23,393 nucleotides of DNA from CAZVEV01 sp964625865 (GCA_964625865.1 CAZVEV010000064.1:1-23393); one strand, 5' to 3'. Positions 7,967 to 16,677 are shown, counted from the stretch's first letter. A program made the numbers and translations. Notes: generated from the sequence alone by a model not told the origin.

Positions 7967-9259
7967 ATGATTCGTTGGAACATCATGATGGCTATCGTTG
8001 TCGCTCTTGCCGCGGCAGCGAGTCCGGGCAAGGCGGCCGAAACGGAACTCAGCGTTCCCGCTTTCACGGCCTACATCGGCCCGAACGTGCGCGGGGCGCG
8101 CGTCTCGGGGCGATCCGGCGTCACGGGTTGGCGGGACCCGGCCGTCAAGGTGCTCTGGTTCGGCCATCTCAAGAGGCCGGGCAAGATCACGTGCGCCGTG
8201 CGCGTGCGTCTGGACCGCGGCGTGACGTCCAATCTGCGTCTGACGGTGGCGGGCCAATCGCGGAAGGCGAGCGTGGCCGGCGCCGGAAGGGACAAGCACG
8301 TTGTGGCGGATTTCGGCACGTTTGACATCGCCAAGGCCGGCTATCAGCGTTTCGCTCTGGAGTCCCTCAACAAGGCGGGCACGCCGTTCGGAGACCCGGA
8401 CGCGCTGGTTCTGGGCGGCCCGGCGGCTGCGGGCGCTCACTTCAACCTCAAACCCCGTCGCAACGCGGCCTCGGTGCACCTGGCGTATCCGATCCCGAAG
8501 GGCGTGAAGGTCGAGGCGTTCTACTGCGAGGTCACCGGCGTGGCTGAACCGCTCTGGACGTTCTACATGGCGTGCGGGTGGCACCGCGGGTACTTCGGCA
8601 TGCAGATCAACAGCGAGACCGAGCGGCGGATCATCTTCAGCGTGTGGGACAGCGGGGGCGAGCCCAAAGACCGCCGCAAGGTCGCCGAGGACAACCGCGT
8701 CAGGCTGATCGCCAAGGGCGACCGCGTCAAGACCAACCCCTTCGGTGGGGAAGGCACGGGCGGCCACAGCCACCTGGTGTTCCCGTGGAAGACCGGCGCC
8801 ACCCAGCGGTTCCTCGTGACCGCCAAGCCCGTGGACGCGACGCATACGATCTACTCGGGCTACTACTTCCGCCCGGACACGAAGAAATGGATGCTGATCT
8901 CCAGTTGGAACGCGCCCAAGGAAGGCCGCTACATGCGAGGACAGCATAGCTTCAGCGAGAACTTCGGCGGCGCCAACGGCCATCTCCTGCGAAAGGCCCG
9001 CTACGGAAACCAGTGGATCCGGACGGCCGAGGGCAAGTGGATCGAACTGACCGCCGCGAAGTTCAGCCATGACTACACCGGGCGCGCCGACCGACTCGAC
9101 CGCTTCATGGGCGTCGAGGCGGGCCGGTTCTTCCTGTCCCACGGCGGGTTCGTGTCGGGCATGACGAAGTACGGCAGGCAGTTTGCGCGCCCCGCGACGG
9201 GCAAGGCCCCGTCGGACATCGTCCTGCCCGAATACCCCGACGTGCCGCCGCTGAAGTAG
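7967..9259 (+). CDS. Exported DUF5077/DUF3472 domain protein
   Basis: A 430-aa exported protein. The signal peptide is residues 1-24 (MIRWNIMMAIVVALAAAASP, then GKAA). Residues about 30-150 match the beta-sandwich pattern of DUF5077, which usually precedes DUF3472. Residues about 160-400 carry DUF3472-like features: a conserved GYFGMQIN/IIFSVWDSGG stretch and GGEGTGGHSH near 263. Enzymatic function is unknown for the family; it is often found beside carbohydrate-active genes in planctomycetes and Bacteroidota. ATG 7967 is chosen because AAAGG lies 7 nt upstream and a signal peptide follows. An in-frame upstream extension to 7814 has no such support. It is divergent from GH31 and 155 bp upstream of the HzsA-like gene in the same direction. 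A role in binding or cutting extracellular glycans is inference. Confidence 0.75.
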   Translation: MIRWNIMMAIVVALAAAASPGKAAETELSVPAFTAYIGPNVRGARVSGRSGVTGWRDPAVKVLWFGHLKRPGKITCAVRVRLDRGVTSNLRLTVAGQSRKASVAGAGRDKHVVADFGTFDIAKAGYQRFALESLNKAGTPFGDPDALVLGGPAAAGAHFNLKPRRNAASVHLAYPIPKGVKVEAFYCEVTGVAEPLWTFYMACGWHRGYFGMQINSETERRIIFSVWDSGGEPKDRRKVAEDNRVRLIAKGDRVKTNPFGGEGTGGHSHLVFPWKTGATQRFLVTAKPVDATHTIYSGYYFRPDTKKWMLISSWNAPKEGRYMRGQHSFSENFGGANGHLLRKARYGNQWIRTAEGKWIELTAAKFSHDYTGRADRLDRFMGVEAGRFFLSHGGFVSGMTKYGRQFARPATGKAPSDIVLPEYPDVPPLK

Positions 9260-9318
9260 GTCGGAGACGAAACCGGTGTGCTCAGGACGTTCTACCGGGT
9301 ATAGTGATGTATTGTTCG

Positions 9319-9333
9319 CCGCGAGAGTCGCGG
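9319..9333 (+). other. Perfect hairpin between DUF3472 and HzsA-like genes
   Basis: CCGCGA-GAG-TCGCGG, a 6-bp perfect stem, lies about 60 nt after the DUF3472 stop and 80 nt before the next start. It has no T-run, so it may be a leader element or an mRNA-stability structure rather than a terminator. Confidence 0.35.
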
Positions 9334-9414
9334 CCAGAGAGGTCACGCCGGACGTCCCAGACCCGCAAACCGAGAAGTCGAGTTATATCAACCATGATGA
9401 TAGAGACCCCGCCC

Positions 9415-12400
9415 ATGAATCGATCGAATCGCCTGTCACTGCTGTCCGCCTGCCTGATCCTGGCCCATGCCGGGGTCCTGTCGGCAGCAACCCCGAGTTA
9501 CTACCGGAAGCGCACCACGTGGCGTGAGAGCCTGCTGGCCTCGATGCAGGCCAAGGAAGGCGGAACAGCCGCCAAGCCGAAACCGCTCTCGCCGCAAGAC
9601 AAGGCCTGGAAGCCCGTCAAGTCGCCGGTCATGAAGAAGGGGCGCAAGGCGCACCTGATGAAAGCCGACGTCACCGGGCAGACCGTCCTGTCGCTGGTGG
9701 TGGGCGAGGCGACGGGGGGCAACCGTGGCGACCAAGCGGTCTGGGCTGACGCCAAGTTGACGACGGCGGACGGCAAGGAGGTGTGGCTGGACACACTGAC
9801 GCCGATCCAGGCGGTTGTGGGGCAGGGCAGGTTCACGGCGAGAAGGCGCAAGGTGACGATCGGCAAGACGGAGTACGAGAGGCACCTTTCGGTCCACGCC
9901 CCGGGCGTGGTGACGTACAAGCTCGACCCGGCCAGGCGGTACAAGACTTTCGAGGCCTACGTGGGCATCAACGTCAATACCCGCAAGGGTGGCACGGCGG
10001 ATTTCTGGCTGGCCAACAAGAAGGTCCCCGCGCCGCGCCGCGCCGCGGCCCCGGGCGACATCAGCGACCACGAGATCTGGGCGCCGCTGCTGGCTGACTT
10101 CCCGCAGAACATGGCGATCATCATGGCCGCCAAGGACTGGTGTAGGCGTGACGGGATCAAGATCGACGCCCCGACGGGCGACTTCGAGGCCAAGGCCAAA
10201 GCCACCCTCGACCACGCCCGCAAGACGCTGGCGTACGTGGCCAAGAGCACCCCGACGGGCAAGCTCGCCGCCGCCGTCAAGGCGATCGAGGCGCAACTGG
10301 CCCGCGGCGGCGACTGGCGCAAGGGCTGGCTGGACGCCCACCGCCTGCGACGGGTCATCATCCTTTCGCACCCGGCGATCAACTTCCAGAACATCCTGGT
10401 CAACGTCAACCCGCCCACGAAGTACAGCCACAACGGCGACCAGCACCTGGGCAGGCACAGCCGCGAAGGCAAGGGGATGGGGATCCTGTCGAACTGGAAG
10501 ACCGAGGCGGCGAAGGTCGACTTCTTCCTGAAGGGCAAGCTGCCCGTCGGCGCCATCCGCAACCCCAGCCTCCACTACGACGCGAAGAAGGTCGCGTTTG
10601 CCTTCTGCGACCACACGCGCGAGGGCCAGCGGCGGTACTTCATCTGGGAGGCGAACCTGGACGGCACGGGGGTGAGGCAACTGACCGGGACGAAGCGCGA
10701 CACGTTCGGCACGTGGGACGGGCGCGCGACGGTGATCATCGAGGACAATGATCCGGCCTACCTGCCCGACGATCACCTGATCTTCATCTCCACCCGCTGC
10801 CAGACCTTCGGGCGCTGTCACGGCGGGCGGTACAACCCGGCCTGGACGCTGCACCGCTGCGACCCCAACGGATCCAACATCACGCAGTTGTCCTACGGCA
10901 ACGAGAACGAGTACAACCCCTCGGTGCTCAATGACGGGCGAATCGCCTTTACCCGCTGGGAATACACCAACCGCCACGAGATGCTCTTCCACATGCTCTG
11001 GTGGTGCAGGCCGGACGGGACGGCCCCCACGCACTTCTACGGCAACGACACGCTGCACCCGATGCAGGTCCTCGAGTGCAAGGCCATCCCCGGAACGCAC
11101 AAGGTCGTCACCACGATGCAGGGGCACCACTCGTACACGACCGGCACGACGGTGATCATCGACACGAACCTCGGCGAGAACGGCGAGGAGCCGCTGACGC
11201 ACATCACGCCCGAGACGCCGTACTCGGAGAGCCACGGCAACGGCTGGCCGAACCCGCACTACAGCCATCCCTGGCCGATCAACGCCGAACTGTTCCTCGC
11301 CTCGCGGGCCAATCACCGCGTACACAAGCAGGGCATGACGCCGCCGCCGGCGAACCGCGGGATCTACCTGGTCGACCCCACCGGGCGCGAGCTGATCTAC
11401 GAGGACCCCACGATGGCGACCGTCTCGCCCATCGGGATCCGCAAACGCAAGCGACCGCCCGTGCTGCCCCCCATGACGGCGCCCGGGGCCGAGCCGTACG
11501 GCACGATCTTCCTGCAAAACGCGTACCTGACCCGCAACGACCCCGAGGGCGTGATCAAGCCGGGCATGATCAAGGCCGTCCGCGTGATCGCCCTGGGCGT
11601 TCAGCCTCGGGCCCGACGCTCGCCCTGCCACATGCAGGTGCGCGTCGAGATCCCCAAGAAGGTCATCGGCACGGTCCCGGTCAACGCCGACGGGTCGGCC
11701 GTCTTCAAGGTGCCCGCCAACGTCTCGCTGCAGATGCAGACCCTGGACGAAAACGGCATGGCGATCCTGACCGAGAAGAGCCTCTTCTACGTCCAGCCGG
11801 GCGAGACGCGCAGTTGCGTGGGCTGTCACGAACCGGTGGGCATGACGCCCGACGCGTCGCTGTTTGCCAAGATGGCGCGGATCAAGCCGATGGACCTGAC
11901 CCCGGCGGCAGGCCCGCAGTACAAGGGCGGGCTGAGCTTCATGCGGACCGTTCAGCCGGTCCTGGACCGCTACTGCATCGGCTGTCACGGCCTGGGCGGG
12001 GCGCCGGCGGACAAGCGCGCCAAGGCCGACAAGATCAACCTCGTCCACGACGGGAAGATCTCCTGGCCGCGTCCGTACCAGGAGTTGTTCACGCGCGGCG
12101 ACCACCGCGTGGGCGACAAGGGCTATATGAGCGGCGAGCTTAACATCAGCCGCCCCCGCCGCTTCTACGCCTACAGCAACAAGGTCTCGCACATGCTGGT
12201 CAAGAACCACGGCAAGTGCAACATGGACCGCGACAGCAGGATGCGGATCATCGAGTGGATGGACGTCAACGCCCAGTGCTACGGCGACCTGTTCCCCAAC
12301 AAGCTGGAAGAACGCGGGATCGATGCCGCCGCCCTGGCCCAACTGCGAGCCTACGCCAAGACCGTCGTGGGCGCCAAGATGGCCGCCCAGCCGGACCGGG

Positions 12401-12666
12401 CCCTGATCAACGTCGCCCAGCCCGACCAGAGCCGGATCCTGCTGGCCCCCCTGCCCGCCGGCGCCGGCGGCTGGGGACAGGTCAAGGGCTTTGCCTCCAA
12501 GAGCGACCCGCGGTACAAGAAGATGGCCGCCCTGGTCGACACGTGCATCGTCCGCAAGCCCAACGAGAACACCAACGGCTGGGAGCCGACCTGGGACATG
12601 GGCGGCGGCGAAAGCTGGGTCATCGAGGACCGCAAGAAGCTCATCGCGGATCTGAAGGGCAAGTAG
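9415..12666 (+). CDS. Exported HzsA-like multi-domain protein: NPCBM-like domain, beta-propeller, two c-type haem sites
   Basis: A 1083-aa exported protein resembling the alpha subunit of hydrazine synthase and the many related planctomycete proteins outside anammox bacteria. The signal peptide is residues 1-25 (MNRSNRLSLLSACLILAHAG, then VLSAA). Residues about 68-202 resemble an NPCBM carbohydrate-binding domain and a helical stretch follows. Residues about 310-660 hold PD40/WD40-like propeller repeats (DGTGVRQLTG; DPNGSNITQLS). A HzsA-like middle region follows, ending in the first haem motif CVGCH (Cys801-His805). The second motif, CIGCH (Cys854-His858), opens a cytochrome-like C-terminus. 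Start: ATG 9415 has GAGA about 10 nt upstream and begins the signal peptide; ATGs at 9394 and 9397 are possible. No hzsB or hzsC gene is near, so hydrazine synthesis is not suggested. A redox role with a carbohydrate or surface ligand is inference. Confidence 0.82.
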   Translation: MNRSNRLSLLSACLILAHAGVLSAATPSYYRKRTTWRESLLASMQAKEGGTAAKPKPLSPQDKAWKPVKSPVMKKGRKAHLMKADVTGQTVLSLVVGEATGGNRGDQAVWADAKLTTADGKEVWLDTLTPIQAVVGQGRFTARRRKVTIGKTEYERHLSVHAPGVVTYKLDPARRYKTFEAYVGINVNTRKGGTADFWLANKKVPAPRRAAAPGDISDHEIWAPLLADFPQNMAIIMAAKDWCRRDGIKIDAPTGDFEAKAKATLDHARKTLAYVAKSTPTGKLAAAVKAIEAQLARGGDWRKGWLDAHRLRRVIILSHPAINFQNILVNVNPPTKYSHNGDQHLGRHSREGKGMGILSNWKTEAAKVDFFLKGKLPVGAIRNPSLHYDAKKVAFAFCDHTREGQRRYFIWEANLDGTGVRQLTGTKRDTFGTWDGRATVIIEDNDPAYLPDDHLIFISTRCQTFGRCHGGRYNPAWTLHRCDPNGSNITQLSYGNENEYNPSVLNDGRIAFTRWEYTNRHEMLFHMLWWCRPDGTAPTHFYGNDTLHPMQVLECKAIPGTHKVVTTMQGHHSYTTGTTVIIDTNLGENGEEPLTHITPETPYSESHGNGWPNPHYSHPWPINAELFLASRANHRVHKQGMTPPPANRGIYLVDPTGRELIYEDPTMATVSPIGIRKRKRPPVLPPMTAPGAEPYGTIFLQNAYLTRNDPEGVIKPGMIKAVRVIALGVQPRARRSPCHMQVRVEIPKKVIGTVPVNADGSAVFKVPANVSLQMQTLDENGMAILTEKSLFYVQPGETRSCVGCHEPVGMTPDASLFAKMARIKPMDLTPAAGPQYKGGLSFMRTVQPVLDRYCIGCHGLGGAPADKRAKADKINLVHDGKISWPRPYQELFTRGDHRVGDKGYMSGELNISRPRRFYAYSNKVSHMLVKNHGKCNMDRDSRMRIIEWMDVNAQCYGDLFPNKLEERGIDAAALAQLRAYAKTVVGAKMAAQPDRALINVAQPDQSRILLAPLPAGAGGWGQVKGFASKSDPRYKKMAALVDTCIVRKPNENTNGWEPTWDMGGGESWVIEDRKKLIADLKGK

Positions 12667-12697
12667 CGGCTAGGGCGGCCCAGCCGGTAGTCGGTAG

Positions 12698-13090
12698 CCA
12701 GTAGCCGAGGGTGCCCGATGATTCGATGGCACCATGGTGATGAGGATTCCATCACCTGGCAGGCAGTGGGCCGGCCCGTGCAGGCCCGCGGAGGGCCGAC
12801 CGATCTTAGCCGGGCCCGGAAGGGCCCGGTAACGGTTTCTACAGAAGCACTTAGCCCCGAAGGGGCGGAAGAAGTCGTCTGCAACAGGTCCCCGCATGCC
12901 ATCCTTCTGCCGGCCCTTTCGGGCCTTGCCGTATGGGGGGGACGTGGACCGGACCCTTCCGGGCCCGGCTAAGATCGGTCGGCCCTTCGGGCCTACGAAA
13001 GACCCCGGCATCCGGCGTTGGACGTTCAGACGTCGCGGATTTCAAGCGAGGAAATATCGGACACCCTCGGCTGCCGGCTTGCGGCTACTG
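12698..13090. repeat. Nested inverted-repeat region between convergent genes, outer arms
   Basis: Outer arms: CCAGTAGCCGAGGGTGCCCG (running on to 12719) pairs with 13056-13090. One C/A mismatch is G/U on the minus strand. The right arm carries an extra 14-nt AGCCG-rich insert. These arms enclose the inner 39-nt palindrome. Together the two levels occupy nearly all of the 474 bp between the HzsA-like and DUF6288 stop codons. No convincing ORF, tRNA or T-tract is present. Confidence 0.65.
12792..12986. repeat. Inner 39-nt inverted repeat
   Basis: 12792-12830 and 12948-12986 are reverse complements over 39 nt with one mismatch, again C/A on plus and G/U on minus. With a 3-nt bulge the pairing extends outward into AGGCCCG. 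The 117-nt centre contains small hairpins, CCCC-GAA-GGGG (12855-12865) and GGCCC/GGGCC (near 12912-12925). It may be a bidirectional terminator or 3'-end protector for both convergent genes, or a REP-like repeat. Confidence 0.8.
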
Positions 13091-13135
13091 GATCCGCCCG
13101 CGGCGGACTATCCCCTTTTGAACCACGCCGGATCC
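13090..13135 (-). terminator. Hairpin just after DUF6288 stop
   Basis: GGATCCG (13090-13096) pairs with CGGATCC (13129-13135), immediately downstream of the minus-strand DUF6288 stop codon at 13141. There is no U-tract, so terminator function is uncertain. Confidence 0.3.
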
Positions 13136-13140
13136 TCCCG

Positions 13141-15486
13141 TCATCGACCCGACAGGCTCTTGGCGTCTGAGGCCGCGGGGGTATCGCTGTACGTGCGGAG
13201 GAACTCCGTCAGGCGCTTGGTTTGCTGTCGCGTGTCCGTCAGGGCCTTGATCTGGTCGAGCAGCTTCGCGGCGATGGCGTTTCGGCGCTGGGTGGCCTCC
13301 TTGGCGATGGGCAGGGCGGCCCACGCCCGCTTGAAGTACAGCAGGCTGCGGGCCCGCTGCGCGGGAGTTCCGGTGTCAATCTTCTCAAGCAGTTCGGCGC
13401 CCTTGGCGTCGAATCGGGCCCGGGCGACCTCGGCGATGGGTTGGCCTTTCCAGCGCTTGAGGAACCTGGCGTAGGCGTACGGGTTGGGGCGGAGCGTGCA
13501 GAGGCGTTCGAGCTCGTCGCGACCCTTGGAGTCGGCCAGCGAGAGGGCCAGTTCGGCGGCCTTCGCGGCGGCGGGTGTTCCCGCCCATTGGGCTATGAAG
13601 CGTTTCAGCGCCGTCAACGATTGCTTGTCCCTCGCCGGCAGTGCGTCCCAGGCCTTGGCGGCTTGGGCGGCGTGTTCGGCGGGGTCCGCAGGCGGCGCAG
13701 CAGCGGCGCCCTTGGCCCCGGCGCCGGTGATCTGAAGACGTCGATCCTTGACGCTGAGAATCAGCGCCGCGACCGCGGAGGGGAAGTTGCGCATCGCGTA
13801 GACATGATCGGTCGAGGCGTAGTCGTGGCCGGGCATGACCACGAAGCCGCCGTCGTGCGTCTGGGCCATGATGAACCACCACTTGATCCGGTCCATGTAG
13901 GCGCGGAATCGCCTCTTGTCCGCTCGGGCGGCGCCCAGCGAGCCCCACAGCGTGCCCATCAGCGTCGAGGCGTGCCCCCTCAAGATGTCGTCCGGGCTGC
14001 TCGCACAGGCGTTGGCGTAGTGGTCGCCAAGGAGCGTCCAGGACGGCCTGGCCGCGCCGCCGATATGGTGAGCCAGCGCCCCCTGCCCCGCGCGGCCGTA
14101 GTGGCCGATCGGCTTGCCCGTGACCGGGTAAGCCCCCCTCGGTTCCGCACGGGTCATGTTGCGAATCACCATGCGGGAGGCGGCGCCTCTCTGGTAGACG
14201 ATGTTGGTGGCGGCCTCGGCTTGCACCCACGTCGTGTCGAGAGAGGTAAGCGACGAACGCTTTTCGTTCCTGTCCGGCCAGGTAATGGTGTACTCGCCGA
14301 TGTCCTTCATGCCGGTCGGGCAGAGGTACCCGATGCCCCGCTTGCTGTGGGCGGCGGACTTCTTGGGATCCTTCAGCTCGATAATCGCGTAGTCCCAGTT
14401 CTTGAACCCGTAACCGATCTCGCCGCCCGCGCTCCAGGAATGCAGGAAGGCCTGGTGAAGCCTCTCGTAGGCCCGCGCGGAATTGGGCAGCTGGCCCTGC
14501 TCGAAGAGGCTCATGGCAATCATCGCCAGGCCGCCCGGCTGGGACATCGCGCCGTAGCCCTTGGGGCCGCCGCCGGCGATACGCTTCTGGATGAACGGGA
14601 ACGGCTTGTGCGAGAAGCCGCCGCTGCGGTAGTCCTGGCCCAGCTCAAAGGCGCTGACCAGCGACGTGACGGCCGGCACGATCGACCGGTCCTTGGTCAG
14701 GAGGTAGTACTCACCCATGACGATGCCGTCATGCCCCCAACCCCAGACGGGAAACCCACCCCCGTTGTCCGGGCTGTAACGCTTCCTGCCGCACCCCGAC
14801 ATGATCTGTCTGATCAACGGACCATACTTCCGCTCGCCGCTGGCCATCAAGGCCAGAACACATGTCGAATGGACATGCGTGCGGCTGAGGAACTTCCCCT
14901 CGCGCCTGTATTCGCCGACCAGGAAATCGCATAGATTGACAACGAGCTTGTCCGAGCGCGGGCAGTCGAACGGGTAGGTCGGCGAGAACCGGCCCACCGG
15001 CTTGAGCTGCAGCGTGACGGTCTTCTGCTTTGACCTGTCCCCGCCGGGCCAGACGATCAGGTCCAGTTTGCCCTTCTTGCCCTGGCTGTCCTCGATCAAC
15101 TGGGCCATCGCGGTCATCGGGCCGTCCCACGACGGACTGCGCCGACCGAACCGGTGAGGCACGGTCATGATCTTCCCGTTGGCGCCGATGACGATGTCTC
15201 CGGCGTTGATCTTTCCCGCAGCGGGCGAATTGCCGAAGACGAACTTGATGGTGAAGAAGGCCGGGTGCTCGTGCGTGATCCGGGCCCGCAGTCCGGTGGG
15301 GCCGATGTTCATAAACCACCCACCCCCGAGCTTCTCCGCGATCGCCCGGTCGTGCCACCCGTGCAGTTTCAGGTTCCACGGGAACCCGTCGGCCTTCTCA
15401 TGGACGCCCCACGCCGGGCCCGTCGCCAGGCACACCACCAGCCCCACGACGGCCGGGCCGACAACCTGTCGAGTCGATCGCGTCAT
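13141..15486 (-). CDS. Exported PDZ-like / DUF6288 domain protein
   Basis: A 781-aa exported protein. The signal peptide is residues 1-27 (ending LATGPAWG). Residues about 45-165 resemble a PDZ domain (INAGDIVIGANGKIMTVP, near 93). Residues about 180-600 contain repeated Trp/Gly/His-rich helical segments (GGGFPVWGWGHDGIVMGEYY; HDGGFVVMPGHDYASTDH) of the kind seen in DUF6288 proteins and alpha/alpha-toroid folds. An Ala/Pro-rich linker follows near 610-640, then a helical tail to 781. ATG 15486 is preferred: GAGGA lies 8 nt upstream. A GTG one codon earlier is only 5 nt away. A TACAAT box at 15516-15511 lies close upstream, but its -35 is poor. Function is unknown. The toroid-like core recalls glycan-acting enzymes or prenyltransferase-like folds, but no catalytic residues can be assigned. 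Confidence 0.75.
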   Translation of the reverse strand: MTRSTRQVVGPAVVGLVVCLATGPAWGVHEKADGFPWNLKLHGWHDRAIAEKLGGGWFMNIGPTGLRARITHEHPAFFTIKFVFGNSPAAGKINAGDIVIGANGKIMTVPHRFGRRSPSWDGPMTAMAQLIEDSQGKKGKLDLIVWPGGDRSKQKTVTLQLKPVGRFSPTYPFDCPRSDKLVVNLCDFLVGEYRREGKFLSRTHVHSTCVLALMASGERKYGPLIRQIMSGCGRKRYSPDNGGGFPVWGWGHDGIVMGEYYLLTKDRSIVPAVTSLVSAFELGQDYRSGGFSHKPFPFIQKRIAGGGPKGYGAMSQPGGLAMIAMSLFEQGQLPNSARAYERLHQAFLHSWSAGGEIGYGFKNWDYAIIELKDPKKSAAHSKRGIGYLCPTGMKDIGEYTITWPDRNEKRSSLTSLDTTWVQAEAATNIVYQRGAASRMVIRNMTRAEPRGAYPVTGKPIGHYGRAGQGALAHHIGGAARPSWTLLGDHYANACASSPDDILRGHASTLMGTLWGSLGAARADKRRFRAYMDRIKWWFIMAQTHDGGFVVMPGHDYASTDHVYAMRNFPSAVAALILSVKDRRLQITGAGAKGAAAAPPADPAEHAAQAAKAWDALPARDKQSLTALKRFIAQWAGTPAAAKAAELALSLADSKGRDELERLCTLRPNPYAYARFLKRWKGQPIAEVARARFDAKGAELLEKIDTGTPAQRARSLLYFKRAWAALPIAKEATQRRNAIAAKLLDQIKALTDTRQQTKRLTEFLRTYSDTPAASDAKSLSGR

Positions 15487-15652
15487 CACTCAGATCCTCG
15501 CAAGGCGGCAATTGTACGAGAAGAACGGAGACGGGAGAAGCGGGAATAAGCGGCAACGGAGCACGATGGCCCGCGGATAGGTCTCTTGGGGGTCTACCGG
15601 CCCCTCCAGGCATGAAACCAGTCTCACCATGCCCCCCATCCAGTAATCACGG

Positions 15653-15740
15653 GAGATTCAGGCCTCAACCGCACTGCTCGGATGGTCACGACGATCCACA
15701 CGACGCCCATCAGGACCCACCAGAAGACCACCCCTGCCGG
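15653..15740 (-). pseudogene. Decayed fragment of the 89-aa membrane-protein gene at 16678-16947
   Basis: About 88 bp here match 16665-16752 at roughly 86% identity, in the same orientation. Translated on the minus strand it reads AGVVFWWVLMGVVWIVVTIR, against PAGMVFWWGLMGVVWIVVIV in the intact gene. The stop codon TAG has become TTG, and an in-frame TAG lies just upstream of the matching part. The N-terminal two thirds are missing. The rest of the 15487-15818 gap shows nothing further that I can identify. Confidence 0.75.
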
Positions 15741-15818
15741 CTGGCCCTACCGGCCATCCTGGAGGCCTTCTGCCGGCACCTGATGGCCATGCGGACGCAC
15801 AAGTGCTGTTCGGACCGA

Positions 15819-16499
15819 TCAGGGCACTGAGATCTCTTGACGCTGTCGGCCAGAAAGTACCAGGGCTTTACGGACGTCCTTCGACCGTATCACCATCGCG
15901 CCTGGCGGAGTCCACTTTCCTTGCGCATCGCGATGGAATGTTCCATGAACAGTGTGCACTGTAAGTGGTGTTCCACGCGAAAAACTACCCAAGGCAATGG
16001 GAGAACCTGCTTGGGCCAATTGCCCACCTGTCATCCACTCTTTCTTGGTAAGTTCACAGGCCAGAATGTATTTGCCCTCGGGGAGGTTCTCGAACACAAA
16101 TGATCTATCGGTTATGGTCACGGACTTGACGATGTCTCTGTATCTTGGATCAACGGCCTCGCCTCGGACCTCTCCCTTGACTACAGCCAATCCATATTCT
16201 GTGTTGGGATGGATGGACACCCTATTGCACTTCCACTCATCAGCAACTGTGCCTTCGATGCTGCAGTTCCCCTTCACAGAGAAGGCCTGATGTTCTGCGA
16301 CCGAGTATCGGAGCGAGCATCCTCCGGAAGAGGCGGCGACAACGAGCATCAGGAGAAAAGCTGTTCTCCGTATAGATGACGACAAGAGGGACCCTGACAG
16401 TGTGTCGTGAGTGCCGGGAGTTGGCACGAACGTGTTCGATACGATAGCCCTCCTGGCCCTGGCCATGCCCAACCTAACCGCGAAAAGCTGTTGTTTCAC
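15819..16499 (-). CDS. Putative lipoprotein with carboxypeptidase-regulatory-like beta-sandwich, lower-GC gene
   Basis: 226 aa from GTG 16499, which has a very strong AAAGGAG 7 nt upstream. A lipoprotein-type signal (RRTAFLLMLVVAASSGGC) ends at Cys61, leaving an unusually long N-terminal region. A TTG at 16385 (AGGG 6 nt upstream) would instead give a normal 23-residue lipoprotein signal. ATGs at 16466 and 16535 also exist. After the Cys, about 160 residues look like a transthyretin/carboxypeptidase-regulatory-type sandwich (SIEGTVAD; SFVFENLPEGKYILACEL), usually a structural or ligand-binding surface module. G+C is about 50% over 16081-16200 (60 of 120 counted), well below the neighbours. 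It lies between a complete and a broken copy of the same small gene, which suggests arrival by insertion or duplication. No specific function is recognised. Confidence 0.6.
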   Translation of the reverse strand: MKQQLFAVRLGMARARRAIVSNTFVPTPGTHDTLSGSLLSSSIRRTAFLLMLVVAASSGGCSLRYSVAEHQAFSVKGNCSIEGTVADEWKCNRVSIHPNTEYGLAVVKGEVRGEAVDPRYRDIVKSVTITDRSFVFENLPEGKYILACELTKKEWMTGGQLAQAGSPIALGSFSRGTPLTVHTVHGTFHRDAQGKWTPPGAMVIRSKDVRKALVLSGRQRQEISVP

Positions 16500-16583
16500 C
16501 GTAGTGCTCCTTTCCGACTGACTCAAGAGGCTCATCCTGCCAAACAGGGCATTGTCTAACCCGGGATTTGCCGGATGGATTCT

Positions 16584-16604
16584 GGCCGACGACCGCCGTC
16601 GGCC
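16584..16604 (-). terminator. Strong hairpin downstream of small membrane-protein gene
   Basis: GGCCGACG (16584-16591) and CGTCGGCC (16597-16604) form a perfect 8-bp stem with a 5-nt loop. It sits about 75 nt past the minus-strand stop at 16678 and before the lipoprotein start. It lacks a U-run on the minus strand, so it may be a factor-dependent terminator or a 3' protector. Confidence 0.45.
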
Positions 16605-16677
16605 TTTCAGACGACTCTGTCGCGTCTCCCAACATCCGCAGATGACTGTTCTGCTGGATGAAAGGGGATTCAGGTTC

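Noticed and set aside
9436..12342. 968-codon open frame antisense to the HzsA-like gene
   Set aside because: Shadow of a well-supported gene with CxxCH motifs; the translation is Arg/Val/Asp-rich and featureless.
9415..12666. Calling this gene a true hydrazine synthase subunit
   Set aside because: No hzsB, hzsC or other anammox gene is nearby, the protein has an extra NPCBM-like domain, and HzsA-like proteins are common outside anammox bacteria.
12670..13011. Small ORFs across the nested palindrome region
   Set aside because: They read through both arms of the inverted repeat and give repeat-derived Gly/Pro/Arg peptides; no ribosome site.
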